From Herbaspirillum sp. AP02 (GTDB taxonomy: Bacteria > Pseudomonadota > Gammaproteobacteria > Burkholderiales > Burkholderiaceae_D), in NCBI RefSeq assembly GCF_015767275.1, contig NZ_JADWMY010000008.1, positions 62,001-126,000 on the forward strand: a DNA stretch of 64,000 bases, in the 5' to 3' direction. The notes below the pieces were generated by a model, which was given only the letters and a program-made list of their open reading frames with translations, was not told where the DNA came from and did not search any database. This document shows, piece after piece, positions 20,097-29,480 of this stretch. Numbering within the stretch: the stretch's first letter is position 1; every line of letters begins with the position of its first letter. Both the position numbers and the translations under genes were made by a program.

Positions 20097-20987
20097 TCAG
20101 CGCGAGCCGAAACGCGCTTGCCAGCCGGTGAGCGCGCCGTTCCAGAACGCCTCCCGGTCGCGGGACTGGCTCGTCTCCTCTGCAAGTCCCAGGAAAGCGG
20201 CGGCCCGCTGCAGCTGTTGCAGCGGCTGCGCCAGGTCCAGTGCCTGCGCGCCGTTCTGCTTGGAAAACTTTTCCCCCGTCTCATTCATCAGCAGCGGTAC
20301 GTGCAGGTAGCGCGGGGTCGGATAGCCCAGCAAACCTTGCAGGTAGATCTGCCGTGCCGTGGAGTCCAGCAGGTCGGCCCCGCGTACGACGTCAGTCACG
20401 TCCTGTTCCGCATCGTCCACTACCACTGCCAATTGATAGGCCCAGTAGCCATCGGCCCGCTGCAGCACGAAATCGCCCACCTCCGAGGCCAGATGCTGTG
20501 CCTGTGGCCCCAGCCAGCGATCATCGAACTGCACCCGCTCCCCCGGCTGCCCGGCATCCGGCACGCGTAGCCGAAGCGTGCGGGCCTGCTTGCCCGGTAC
20601 CAGGCCGCGGCGGCATGTGCCGGGATAGATGGCGGCGCCGTCGCTGGCCGTTCCCACCTGTGAGTCGGCGATTTCCTTGCGGCTGCAACCACAGGGATAA
20701 ACCATCGTGCCGAGCTTCTCCCGGGCCAGCTGGTAGCGTCCCTTGCGCTGGCTTTGTACCAGTATCGGGCCGTCCGCGTGCATGTCCAGCGCCGCCAAAG
20801 TCGCCACGATGTCATCGGCTGCCCCCGGCACGGTGCGTGTCTCGTCGATATCCTCGATGCGCAGCCGCCAGCGTCCGTCATGGACGCGGGCATCCAGGTA
20901 ACTGGCCAGCGCCGCCACCAGCGAGCCAGCATGCAGTGGCCCGGACGGGGAGGGCGCGAAGCGACCGACGTAGGCGCTGGCGCTCAC
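20097..20987 (-). CDS. gluQ: Glutamyl-Q tRNA(Asp) synthetase
   Basis: A truncated paralogue of glutamyl-tRNA synthetase (296 residues) lacking the anticodon-binding domain. It attaches glutamate to queuosine in tRNA(Asp). Seen are [17 protein letters not shown] (HIGH-type motif), RIEDIDETR, the zinc site CGCSRKEI ... [23 protein letters not shown] and the KMSKS counterpart EKFSKQNGA. The GTG start at 20987 overlaps the stop codon of the LysR gene (GTGA) and has GGAG at good spacing, so the two are translationally coupled. The open frame continues 25 codons upstream into the LysR gene without support. Confidence 0.92.
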   Translation of the reverse strand: MSASAYVGRFAPSPSGPLHAGSLVAALASYLDARVHDGRWRLRIEDIDETRTVPGAADDIVATLAALDMHADGPILVQSQRKGRYQLAREKLGTMVYPCGCSRKEIADSQVGTASDGAAIYPGTCRRGLVPGKQARTLRLRVPDAGQPGERVQFDDRWLGPQAQHLASEVGDFVLQRADGYWAYQLAVVVDDAEQDVTDVVRGADLLDSTARQIYLQGLLGYPTPRYLHVPLLMNETGEKFSKQNGAQALDLAQPLQQLQRAAAFLGLAEETSQSRDREAFWNGALTGWQARFGSR

Positions 20988-21922
20988 AATGGCTCCGGCG
21001 CGGTGACCGGCCCGATCAGCGATGCGCGTACCTCTGGTTGGGCCAGGTGCTGGATGAACCATTTCAGCGACTTGCCCTGTTCAGCCTTGGGCCAGGCCAC
21101 CATGAAGTTATCGTTGGGTTTGGCCGCCAGGGTCTCCTTTTCCACCAATGCGCCTGAGGCCAGGTAGGGCGCCGCCCAGATGCGCGGCAGGTGACCGCAG
21201 CCCAGGCCTGCCAGCTGCGCCTGCAGCTTGTCGGCCACGGTGGCGACCGTCAGCGTTTCCTGACCCGACAGCAAGCCCATGGTCAAGGTCGGCAGCGACT
21301 GGCTGTTGTCGCCCACGGCAATGGCGCGATGGCTGCGCACCAGCTCGGCCGACAAGGGCTCGTCGGCGGTGGCCAGCGGGTGCTGCGGCGCTACGGCGAA
21401 TACCCAGTCCACGGCGCCCAGTTCCTGCATCTGGAAGCGGCCACTGGTGCGCACGACCTCCGGCCCATCCAGGGTCACCCCGATGACCAGGTTGGCGCGG
21501 CCTTCGATCAGCTTTTCCCAGGCGCCGGTCAATACTCCCGGCGTGAAGCGCAGGCGGGTGCCGGATTGTTCGCGGTCGAAGGCGTCGATGATGGGCAGCA
21601 TCTTGTCGAAGGGAATCAGACTGTTGAGCACGATGTGCAGCTCGGTCTCGCGGCCGGTGGCGGTGCGCTTGACACGCTGTTCCAGGTCGCTGGCAGCCAG
21701 CAGCAGGTGCCGGCCCTCCTGCAACAATTGCAGCCCGGCCGGTGTCAACTGGGCCCGGTGGCCACGGCGGTCGAACAGCAGGACGTCGAGATCGTCTTCC
21801 AGCTTGCGCACGCTGTAGGTCAGCGCCGAGGGCACGCGGTCCAGCGCCACGGCGGCCGCCGCGAAGCTGCCCTTGCGGTCGATCATGTCCAGGATCAGCA
21901 GGGATTCCAGGGTCAGGTTCAC
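20984..21922 (-). CDS. LysR-family transcriptional regulator
   Basis: A 312-residue LysR-type regulator. The winged helix-turn-helix occupies residues 1-60 ([40 protein letters not shown]), followed by the linker helix and a two-lobed effector-binding domain. It starts with GTG behind GGGAAAG. It is divergent from the pirin and WrbA-like genes, so it probably controls them and itself from the 149-base gap. Its stop overlaps the gluQ start. The pirin/flavodoxin partners suggest a redox or quinone-type signal. That is inference. Confidence 0.92.
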   Translation of the reverse strand: MNLTLESLLILDMIDRKGSFAAAAVALDRVPSALTYSVRKLEDDLDVLLFDRRGHRAQLTPAGLQLLQEGRHLLLAASDLEQRVKRTATGRETELHIVLNSLIPFDKMLPIIDAFDREQSGTRLRFTPGVLTGAWEKLIEGRANLVIGVTLDGPEVVRTSGRFQMQELGAVDWVFAVAPQHPLATADEPLSAELVRSHRAIAVGDNSQSLPTLTMGLLSGQETLTVATVADKLQAQLAGLGCGHLPRIWAAPYLASGALVEKETLAAKPNDNFMVAWPKAEQGKSLKWFIQHLAQPEVRASLIGPVTAPEPL

Positions 21923-21993
21923 GTCGCTTTCCCTTGTTTAAAATTTTTGAATGAACACTACGGATTTTAGACCTTATCTCGGGAAAAGTTAGC

Positions 21994-22030
21994 CACTATA
22001 GTGACGCCATCGACAAACATTTTGTACAAA
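21994..22030. promoter_or_regulatory. Two palindromes in the LysR/pirin divergent gap
   Basis: CACTATAGTG (21994-22003) and TTTGTACAAA (22021-22030) are perfect 10-bp palindromes whose centres lie 27 bases apart, between the LysR start and the pirin start. They are candidates for regulator or RNA-polymerase sites. Neither is a perfect classical LysR T-N11-A box. Confidence 0.35.
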
Positions 22031-22071
22031 CCATTTCCGGTCTGTACGTCACTTGAGAAAGAGGTGTTGAC

Positions 22072-22773
22072 ATGATGGAACTTCGCAAAGCGAACGATCG
22101 TGGCCACGCCAACCACGGTTGGCTGGATTCGCATCACAGCTTTTCCTTCGCGGATTACTATGATCCCAAGCACATGGGTTTCGGCCCGCTGCGTGTGATC
22201 AACGAGGACCGTGTGGCCGCTGGTCAGGGTTTTGGTACGCACGGCCACCGCGACATGGAGATCATTTCCTACGTGCTCGAAGGTGAGCTGGCCCACAAGG
22301 ACAGCATGGGCAACGGCAGCGTGATCCGTCCGGGTGACGTGCAACGCATGAGCGCAGGCACCGGGGTGCGCCACTCGGAGTACAACCACTCCCAGGACGG
22401 CACCACCCACTTCCTGCAGATCTGGATCATGCCGGACCGCGCCGGTGCCGAACCGGGTTACCAGGAGGCCCATTTCTCGGCCGCCGACAAGGATGGCAAG
22501 CTGCGCCTGGTGGCTTCCGGCGACGGTCGCGACGGCTCGGTCAGCCTGAACCAGGACGCCCAGCTGTACGCCGGCCTGTTCGACGGCACCCAGCGCGCAG
22601 ACTATGTCTTGCCGCAAGGCCGCCTGGGCTATATTCACGTGGCCCGTGGCAAGGTCAGCGTCAATGGTCAGGCCCTGGAAGCCGGCGATGCCGTCAAGCT
22701 CAGTGCAGTGGACCGCATCGAGATCAGCGACGGCGACAAGGCGGAAGTCCTGTTGTTCGACCTGCCGCGCTGA
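22072..22773 (+). CDS. Pirin family protein
   Basis: A 233-residue bicupin of the YhhW/pirin family. The N-terminal cupin carries the metal-binding set FGTHGHRDMEIISYVLEGEL and HSEYNHSQDGTTHFLQIWI, with the usual His-His-His-Glu ligands. The opening NHGWLDSHHSFSFADYYDP is typical. Some members oxidise flavonols such as quercetin; others bind regulators, and the role here is unknown. GAGAAAGAGG precedes the ATG. It is followed by a WrbA-like gene and divergent from the LysR gene, a frequent combination in betaproteobacteria. Confidence 0.92.
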   Translation: MMELRKANDRGHANHGWLDSHHSFSFADYYDPKHMGFGPLRVINEDRVAAGQGFGTHGHRDMEIISYVLEGELAHKDSMGNGSVIRPGDVQRMSAGTGVRHSEYNHSQDGTTHFLQIWIMPDRAGAEPGYQEAHFSAADKDGKLRLVASGDGRDGSVSLNQDAQLYAGLFDGTQRADYVLPQGRLGYIHVARGKVSVNGQALEAGDAVKLSAVDRIEISDGDKAEVLLFDLPR

Positions 22774-22831
22774 TGGATTCGGGAGTCTGCTCCGGCAGCC
22801 CCATGATTCTGTAGTCCCGTAGTCGCATTGC

Positions 22832-22862
22832 CCGCCGGTACCGATCACACCGGCGGATTTTC
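22832..22862 (+). terminator. Hairpin between the pirin and WrbA-like genes
   Basis: A perfect 8-bp stem (CCGCCGGT at 22832-22839, ACCGGCGG at 22849-22856) is followed by ATTTT. It could partly end the pirin transcript before the next gene of the pair. Confidence 0.5.
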
Positions 22863-22901
22863 CACCGTGTCACTTCACTCTCTAGAGAAGGAATACCCGT
22901 C

Positions 22902-23477
22902 ATGACCAAAGTTGCCATCGTCTACCATTCCGGCTACGGCCACACCAAGAAGCAGGCTGAAGCCGTGCAGGCCGGCGCTGCTGGCGTTGCCGGCGCCGAT
23001 GTCGAACTCATCGCCATCAGCGCCGAAGGCAGCATCACCGATGCGCAGTGGGCCAGCCTGGATGCGGCCGACGCCATCGTCTTCGGTTCGCCGACCTACA
23101 TGGGGACCGTGTCCTGGCAGTTCAAGAAGTTTGCGGACGCGTCCTCCAAGCCCTGGTTCAGCCAGAAGTGGAAAGACAAGGTCGGTGCCGCCTTCACCAA
23201 CTCGGCGACCATGAACGGCGACAAGCTCTCGACCCTGCACTACCTGTTCACCCTGGGCATGCAGCACAGCATGATCTGGGTCGGCACCGGTCTGATGCCG
23301 TCCAACAGCAAGGCTGCTCAACGTAACGACATCAACTTCGTCGGTTCCTTCTCGGGCCTGATGGCGCAAAGCCCGTCGGATTCCTCGCCGGAAGAAGGCC
23401 CGCTGCCGGGCGACCTGGAAACCGCCAAGCTCTTCGGTGCACGCGTGGTGGAAACCGCAGCCAAGTTCAAGAAGTAA
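22902..23477 (+). CDS. Flavodoxin-fold NAD(P)H:quinone oxidoreductase, WrbA-like
   Basis: A 191-residue flavodoxin-like protein. It shows VAIVYHSGYGHTKKQAEAV, the FMN phosphate-binding loop, the isoalloxazine-binding block AIVFGSPTYMGTVSWQFKKF, and KVGAAFTNSATMNGDK. These fit WrbA and related NADPH-dependent FMN reductases that reduce quinones by two electrons and limit redox cycling. It lacks some of the WrbA-specific inserts, so the symbol is withheld. GAGAAGGAA precedes the ATG. It likely forms a unit with the pirin gene under the divergent LysR regulator. Confidence 0.88.
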   Translation: MTKVAIVYHSGYGHTKKQAEAVQAGAAGVAGADVELIAISAEGSITDAQWASLDAADAIVFGSPTYMGTVSWQFKKFADASSKPWFSQKWKDKVGAAFTNSATMNGDKLSTLHYLFTLGMQHSMIWVGTGLMPSNSKAAQRNDINFVGSFSGLMAQSPSDSSPEEGPLPGDLETAKLFGARVVETAAKFKK

Positions 23478-23515
23478 GCAGCAGGAAGAAATCCAGCAAC
23501 CGCCAAGGCGGACGC

Positions 23516-23552
23516 AAAAAAGCCGGCCTCAGTTCACTGGGGCCGGCTTTTT
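23516..23552. terminator. Bidirectional terminator
   Basis: An 8-bp perfect stem (AGCCGGCC at 23521-23528, GGCCGGCT at 23541-23548) has an A-run on its left and TTTTT on its right. It serves the WrbA-like gene on the + strand and trhO on the - strand. Confidence 0.85.
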
Positions 23553-23573
23553 CATTGCTGCAGGAGGGGGCGA

Positions 23574-24464
23574 TCAGGCCTGGGCGGACGCGGTTTCTTG
23601 CGTTTCCTGCCCCTTGCGCTGCACCGAAGCGCAATGCGGGCAGGACTTGCCCGGCACGTAATCCGGCGACAACTGCTCGCGGGGCGTGACTACGGCGCGG
23701 CAGGCGAAGCACTGGGCGGTCTGGGTTTCCTTCAGCTCCGGGCTCAGGGCGGTGCGGTAGTCGAAGACGAAGCAGTCGCCGTTGTAATGGGCGCCGCCGA
23801 CATCCTCAAAATACTTCAGGATGCCGCCTTCGAGCTGGTAGACATGGTCGTAGCCGATGTTTTGCATGTGGATGGCCGCTTTTTCGCAGCGGATGCCGCC
23901 AGTGCAGAAAGTGACTACGGTCTTGCCGGCGAAATCGGCCCTGTGGTCTTCGATGACCTGGGGGAATTCGGTGAACTTGTTGATGCGGTAATCGACGGTA
24001 TTCTCGAAGGTGCCGACATCGACCTCGAAGCCATTGCGGGTATCGACCATCACCACCGGACGGCCCTCGTCGTCATGGCCCTGGTCCAGCCAGCGCTTGA
24101 GTTGCGTGGGCTCCACGAAAGGCGCCCGCCCCAGCTCGGGCTTGATCAGCGGATGCTTCATGGTGATGATTTCAGCCTTCAGTTTCACCAGCATGCGCGT
24201 GAACGGTTGCTTCTCGGAATAGCTTTCCTTGACGATCAGGTCGGTGAAACGCGGGTCGGCACGCAGCCAGGCGAGGAAGGCGTCGATGTCCGGTCGCAGG
24301 CCAGCCAGGAACAGGTTGATGCCTTCCGGGCTCAGGATCACCGTGCCGCGCAAGTTGTGTTGTTGGCAAAATGCGAGGAATTCGGGACGCTTTTCAGCGG
24401 TATCGTCGAAGCTGACGAATTTGTAGGCGGCGATGTTGACGTAGGGTGTATCGGGGGACTGCAT
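23574..24464 (-). CDS. trhO: tRNA uridine(34) hydroxylase, rhodanese-domain protein
   Basis: A 296-residue protein of the YceA/TrhO family, which hydroxylates U34 of certain tRNAs to ho5U using oxygen. An N-terminal acylphosphatase-like region ([28 protein letters not shown]) precedes the rhodanese domain with [16 protein letters not shown] and the catalytic-Cys loop [12 protein letters not shown]. The C-terminal part has two paired cysteine motifs (CFAC, CPHC) that look like a small metal site, as in longer members of the family. It is a single gene converging on the WrbA-like gene. Confidence 0.92.
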   Translation of the reverse strand: MQSPDTPYVNIAAYKFVSFDDTAEKRPEFLAFCQQHNLRGTVILSPEGINLFLAGLRPDIDAFLAWLRADPRFTDLIVKESYSEKQPFTRMLVKLKAEIITMKHPLIKPELGRAPFVEPTQLKRWLDQGHDDEGRPVVMVDTRNGFEVDVGTFENTVDYRINKFTEFPQVIEDHRADFAGKTVVTFCTGGIRCEKAAIHMQNIGYDHVYQLEGGILKYFEDVGGAHYNGDCFVFDYRTALSPELKETQTAQCFACRAVVTPREQLSPDYVPGKSCPHCASVQRKGQETQETASAQA

Positions 24465-24703
24465 GGTTCGTTACTCAGCTCTAAGTCTTTGAATTGTCAG
24501 CATTATATACGTGCGGGCAGGGCGTTCGCAGCAATTTGCCGGAGGCTACCCGGCTGGATGTCGCTTCTCTGATGCAGATCAAGGCGGCTTCTAGCAATAT
24601 TTCGAGCAGATTTGTGTAAATTGTTCACAGACAGTTGAATTCCTGTGAAAAGCTGACACCGCAAAGCCGAAGTGCATCCCAAGCTCCGGTAAAATGTCGT
24701 CCT

Positions 24704-27700
24704 ATGACTACCCCGCAATTTGTACATCTCCGAATGCACTCGGAGTACTCCATCGTCGATGGCCTGGTGCGCATCGACGACATCGTGAAGGCCGCTGCCA
24801 AGGATGGCCAGGCCGCCCTGGCGGTGACCGATCTCTCCAACCTGTTCTGCATGGTGCGGTTCTACAAGGAAGCGCGTGGCAAAGGCGTCAAGCCCATTGC
24901 CGGCTGCGACCTGTGGATCACCAACGATGCCGACCGTGACAAGCCTTTCCGGCTGCTGGTGTTGATCAAGAGCCGTCACGGCTACCTGCAATTATGTGAA
25001 GTCCTGTCCCAGGCCTGGCTGAGCAACCAATATAAGGGCCGCGCCGAAGTGCGCATGGAATGGCTGGAGGCGTTGCGCCACCAGGAGGGTGGCAATGGCT
25101 TGATCGCCCTGTCCGGCGCCAGCCTGGGCGACATCGGTCAGGCCATCGACAACGGCAATCTGGCCCAGGCCGAAGCCTGCGCCCGCCGCTGGGCCGACAT
25201 CTTCCCCGGCGCCTTCTACCTGGAGCTGCAGCGCGCTGGCCAGCCCAACATGGATGTACAGGTGCGCCAGAGCGTGGCGCTGGGTGCCAAGTTGGGCCTG
25301 CCCTGCGTGGCCACCCATCCGGTCCAGTTCCAGAATCCCGAAGAATTCATCGCCCACGAAGCCCGCACCTGCATCGCCGAGGGCGAGATCATGGCCAATG
25401 CGCGCCGGGTGAAGCGCTTCAACGAGCAACAGTATTTCAAGTCGCAGGCCGAGATGGCCGAGCTCTTCGCCGACCTGCCGGGCGCCATTGCCAATACCGT
25501 CGAAATCGCCAAGCGCTGCAACCTGGTGCTGCAACTGGGCAAGCCGCAATTGCCGGACTTCCCCACGCCGGACGGCATGACCATCGACGACTTCCTGGTA
25601 GCGCAGACCAAGGCTGGTCTGGAGGTACGCCTGAAGGAACTGTTCCCCAACGAGGCCGAGCGCGAAAAAGAGCGTGCGCGCTATGAGGCCCGGCTGGAGT
25701 TCGAGAACAACACCATCATCAAGATGAAGTTCCCGGGCTACTTCCTCATCGTGGCCGACTTCATCCAGTGGGCCAAGAACAATGGCGTGCCGGTCGGCCC
25801 CGGCCGGGGTTCCGGCGCCGGCTCGCTGGTGGCCTACTGTCTGCTGATCACCGACCTTGATCCGCTGCGCTACAACCTGCTGTTCGAACGCTTCCTGAAC
25901 CCGGAACGCGTCTCCATGCCCGACTTCGACATCGACTTCTGCCAGGAAGGCCGCGACCGGGTGATCCAGTATGTGAAGGATCGTTACGGCAAGGAGGCGG
26001 TCTCGCAGATCGCCACTTTCGGTACCATGGCGGCCAAGGGCGCGGTGCGCGACGTCGGTCGCGTGCTGGACCTGGGCTACAACTTCTGCGACGGCATTTC
26101 CAAGCTGATCCCCTTCAAGCCGGGCAAGCTGGTGACCCTGGCTGACGCCATCGAGGAAGAACCGCTGTTGAAGGAGCGGCTGGAGAACGAAGAAGAGGTC
26201 AAGCAGCTGATGGGCCTGGCCCAGCAGGTCGAGGGGATCGCCCGCAACATCGGCATGCACGCCGGTGGCGTGCTGATTGCCCCTGGCAAGCTCACCGATT
26301 TCTGCCCGCTCTATACGCAGGGCGGCGATTCCGGCGTGGTGTCGCAATATGACAAGGACGATGTCGAAGCCGTCGGCCTGGTCAAGTTCGACTTCCTGGG
26401 CCTGACCACGCTCACCATCCTGGATCGGGCGGTACGCTACATCCGCATGCTGGACCCGGCCATGGCCGAGTTCGACCTGGCCAAGCTGCCGCTGGATGAT
26501 CGGCCCTCGTATGAACTGCTGACCAAGGCCAAGACGGTCGCCGTATTCCAGCTGGAAAGCCGCGGCATGCAAGGCATGTTGAAGGACGCCCGTCCCGACC
26601 GCTTCGAGGACATTATTGCCCTGGTGGCGCTGTATCGTCCCGGCCCGATGGACCTGATCCCCGACTTCTGCAAGCGCAAGCACGGTGAAGCCTTCGACTA
26701 CCCTGACCCGCGTACCAAGGACATTCTCTCCGAGACCTACGGCATCATGGTCTACCAGGAGCAGGTGATGCAGATGGCGCAGGTGATCGGCGGCTACTCG
26801 CTGGGCGGCGCCGACCTGCTGCGCCGGGCCATGGGCAAGAAGAAGGCCGAGGAAATGGCCAAGCACCGCGAGCTGTTCCGCGAAGGTGCGGCCAAGAACG
26901 GGCTGGACCAGACCAAGGCCGACGAGATCTTCGACTTGATGGAAAAGTTCGCCGGCTACGGCTTCAACAAGTCGCACGCGGCGGCCTATGCGCTGCTGTC
27001 CTACTACACGGCCTACCTCAAGGCCCATCACCCTGCCGCGTTCATGGCCGCCAACTTGTCGCTGGCCATGGAAGACACGGACAAGGTCAAGATCCTGATC
27101 GAAGATTCGATCGACATCTGCAAGTTGGCCATCCTGCCGCCGGACATCAACAGGTCCGACTACCGCTTCATGCCCGTGGGCGAGCCCGGCAAGAAGGCCA
27201 CCCAGATCCGCTATGGCCTGGGGGCAGTCAAGGGGGCCGGCCAGAATGCCATCGAAGCCATCCTGGAAGCACGCAAGAGCGGTCCCTTCAAGGACCTGTT
27301 CGATTTCGCCAAACGGGTGGACAAGAAGCAGATCAACCGCCGCACCATCGACTCGCTGATCCGTGCCGGAGCCTTCGACTGCTTCAAGGTCGATCGCGCC
27401 ATCCTCCAGGCCTCGGTCAACCTGGCCTGGGAGAGTGCGGAACAGGCCGAGAAATCGGCCAACCAGGTCAGCCTCTTCGGCGGTGACGACAGCGACCTGG
27501 AAGCGCCGCTGGAATACGTCCAGGTACCGCCCTGGAGCGACAAGCAGCGCCTGACCGAGGAAAAGGGCGCACTGGGCTTCTACCTCTCCGGCCACCTCTT
27601 CTCCGCCTATGAAAAGGAAGTGCGGCGTTTCGTGCGCACCAAGATTTCCAGCCTGGAACCCTCCTGGGAGCCGCGCAGCCTGGCCGGCATCATCACAGGT

Positions 27701-28162
27701 GTGCGGGTGCAGATGACCCAGCGCGGCAAGCTGGTGATCTGCACGCTCGACGATGGCACTGGCGTGATCGAGGCCACCATCTACAACGAGCTGTTCGAAC
27801 CCTTCAAGCATCTCATCAAGGAAGATGAGCTGCTGGTGGTCTCGGGCAAGGTCTCGGAAGACCGCTTCAATGGCGGCCTGCGGGTGGCGGCCGACAAGGT
27901 CATGGACCTGGGCGCGGCGCGCATCCAGTATGGCGTGCGCATGGTGGTGTCGATCAACAAGGCGATCGACCCCAATCATCTGCGCGATACGCTGGCCGCG
28001 CATCGCCAGGAGCAGGGCCTGCCTTTCGTGATGCGCTACCAGCAATCCGATGCGGCCTGCGAGGTGGTGCTGGGCGATGCCTGGCGCGTCAATCCCAGTG
28101 ACAGCCTGCAATCGACGCTGGTGGCGTCGTTTGGCAAGGAAGCGGTCGTGGTCGAGTACTAG
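24704..28162 (+). CDS. dnaE: DNA polymerase III alpha subunit
   Basis: The 1152-residue replicative C-family polymerase, close to the E. coli length. The N-terminal PHP domain opens FVHLRMHSEYSIVDG. The palm carries PGRGSGAGSLVAYCL and the two catalytic aspartates in MPDFDIDFCQEGRDR (about residues 405-411, matching D401/D403 of E. coli). Then come the fingers, the tandem helix-hairpin-helix region and a C-terminal OB fold (GIITGVRVQMTQRGKLVICT) plus tau-binding part. The start at 24704 has no Shine-Dalgarno, while TAAAAT at 24690-24695 lies only eight bases upstream, so the mRNA could be nearly leaderless. The upstream 239-base gap shows nothing else. Confidence 0.97.
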   Translation: MTTPQFVHLRMHSEYSIVDGLVRIDDIVKAAAKDGQAALAVTDLSNLFCMVRFYKEARGKGVKPIAGCDLWITNDADRDKPFRLLVLIKSRHGYLQLCEVLSQAWLSNQYKGRAEVRMEWLEALRHQEGGNGLIALSGASLGDIGQAIDNGNLAQAEACARRWADIFPGAFYLELQRAGQPNMDVQVRQSVALGAKLGLPCVATHPVQFQNPEEFIAHEARTCIAEGEIMANARRVKRFNEQQYFKSQAEMAELFADLPGAIANTVEIAKRCNLVLQLGKPQLPDFPTPDGMTIDDFLVAQTKAGLEVRLKELFPNEAEREKERARYEARLEFENNTIIKMKFPGYFLIVADFIQWAKNNGVPVGPGRGSGAGSLVAYCLLITDLDPLRYNLLFERFLNPERVSMPDFDIDFCQEGRDRVIQYVKDRYGKEAVSQIATFGTMAAKGAVRDVGRVLDLGYNFCDGISKLIPFKPGKLVTLADAIEEEPLLKERLENEEEVKQLMGLAQQVEGIARNIGMHAGGVLIAPGKLTDFCPLYTQGGDSGVVSQYDKDDVEAVGLVKFDFLGLTTLTILDRAVRYIRMLDPAMAEFDLAKLPLDDRPSYELLTKAKTVAVFQLESRGMQGMLKDARPDRFEDIIALVALYRPGPMDLIPDFCKRKHGEAFDYPDPRTKDILSETYGIMVYQEQVMQMAQVIGGYSLGGADLLRRAMGKKKAEEMAKHRELFREGAAKNGLDQTKADEIFDLMEKFAGYGFNKSHAAAYALLSYYTAYLKAHHPAAFMAANLSLAMEDTDKVKILIEDSIDICKLAILPPDINRSDYRFMPVGEPGKKATQIRYGLGAVKGAGQNAIEAILEARKSGPFKDLFDFAKRVDKKQINRRTIDSLIRAGAFDCFKVDRAILQASVNLAWESAEQAEKSANQVSLFGGDDSDLEAPLEYVQVPPWSDKQRLTEEKGALGFYLSGHLFSAYEKEVRRFVRTKISSLEPSWEPRSLAGIITGVRVQMTQRGKLVICTLDDGTGVIEATIYNELFEPFKHLIKEDELLVVSGKVSEDRFNGGLRVAADKVMDLGAARIQYGVRMVVSINKAIDPNHLRDTLAAHRQEQGLPFVMRYQQSDAACEVVLGDAWRVNPSDSLQSTLVASFGKEAVVVEY

Positions 28163-28201
28163 TCTGATGGCCCCTGATCCCATAAGAACATAACAAATAC
28201 T

Positions 28202-29455
28202 ATGCAGATTTCCTCGTGTCGGCTGCCGTCGCTCGCCGTCCTTCTGGCCTTTTCTTCCCTAGGCCTGGTGTTGCCCAACTTGTCCAATGCCAGCCTGTTT
28301 TTGCTGGTCTTCCTGGGCATCGTGACCCTGTTCGTCTATCGCCACCGGACGCCCGGGTGGCAAGCCCAACTGCCGTCGATGAAAGTGCTCTTCGTCGTCA
28401 TGGCCTTGCCGGCCCTGGCGGTGCTGATCCATCAGGTAGGTGTGGGGCACTTCACTTTCCGTGACTATGACCGCCCATTGCGGCTGGCCTTCTTCGTGAT
28501 GGTGTTCCTGGCGGTCTGGCGCGTGACCGATACGGCGTTGGACTGGTTGCCATGGGCCTGGATGCTGGCCTGCGTCCTGTGTTTCGCCAAGGCCTGGATG
28601 ATCACCGATGGCGGCAGCCTGCCCAATTCCGGCAGCCTGGGTTTCATGGCAGGGATTGCGTTTTCGAATGCGGCGATGCTCATCGGAACCTGGCTGTTGC
28701 TGTCACTGCAACTGCCGATGTCGACCTTGCAGCGCTGCCTGCGCATCGTGGCCATCGTCCTGGCCCTGGGCGTGACCTTCATGGTCAAGACCCGCGGCAC
28801 CTGGCTGGTGCTGCCGTTCTACGCCGTCTTCCTCATTTTGTATCTGAAGCAACTGAGCATGATGCGCAAGATGCTGATCCTGCTGCTGCCGCTGGTGCTG
28901 GTGGGTGTCGCCATGCTCTCCAGCGACATGGTGAAGCAACGCATCTACGATATCGGTGATGACATCCAGGCGTATTCTGATCGCAGCGACCGCGAAACTT
29001 CCGTGGGCCAGCGCCTGCAGATCTGGCTGGGCTCCTGGCAGCTCTATCGGGAGCATCCTGGATTCGGCGTGGGGCGGGAAGGATTCAAGCCGGAACTGCA
29101 TCGCCTGGCCGACAGGGGGGAGATTTCCAACGCAGTGGCCGAGCTTCCGCACTCGCACAATGGCATGTTGTTCCAGATGGCGTTGTGGGGGACTGGTGGC
29201 CTGGTGGCCTGGGTGCTGACCTACCTCGTGCCGCTGGTGATGTTCTGGCGCGAACTGGGGCACGCCGACGTGAAGGTAAGGACCTACGCGGCCATGGGCG
29301 TGGCCCTGTGCCTGGGCTATTGGGTGTTCGACTTCACCGATGTGATGTTCTTCTGGGTGATCCTCAATGGCTTTTACACAATCAACCTGGCCATCTTCTT
29401 CTGCGCGATAGGGCGGTACAAACAGGCTTCGGCCGGCCTGCCCGCGAACGCCTAG
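28202..29455 (+). CDS. O-antigen ligase/polymerase family membrane protein (Wzy_C)
   Basis: A 417-residue protein with about ten to eleven hydrophobic membrane segments. The Wzy_C signature region shows KTRGTWLVLPFY, then a large periplasmic loop (about residues 245-315) with the typical SVGQRLQIWLGSWQLYREHP, GFGVGREGF and the His in PHSHN. Such proteins either ligate O-antigen to lipid A-core (WaaL) or polymerise it (Wzy); sequence alone does not separate them. It begins 39 bases after dnaE on the same strand and converges on the LPS glycosyltransferase genes with a 25-base gap. A second, different member of the family lies at 34453-35730. Confidence 0.88.
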   Translation: MQISSCRLPSLAVLLAFSSLGLVLPNLSNASLFLLVFLGIVTLFVYRHRTPGWQAQLPSMKVLFVVMALPALAVLIHQVGVGHFTFRDYDRPLRLAFFVMVFLAVWRVTDTALDWLPWAWMLACVLCFAKAWMITDGGSLPNSGSLGFMAGIAFSNAAMLIGTWLLLSLQLPMSTLQRCLRIVAIVLALGVTFMVKTRGTWLVLPFYAVFLILYLKQLSMMRKMLILLLPLVLVGVAMLSSDMVKQRIYDIGDDIQAYSDRSDRETSVGQRLQIWLGSWQLYREHPGFGVGREGFKPELHRLADRGEISNAVAELPHSHNGMLFQMALWGTGGLVAWVLTYLVPLVMFWRELGHADVKVRTYAAMGVALCLGYWVFDFTDVMFFWVILNGFYTINLAIFFCAIGRYKQASAGLPANA

Positions 29456-29480
29456 CCGCGCTGGCCGGCCTGCCCGGCCG

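Noticed and set aside
24992-28183. 1063-codon open frame antisense to dnaE
   Set aside because: Same GC-driven effect opposite a certain gene; the translation has no recognisable motif, and dnaE has its catalytic residues in place.
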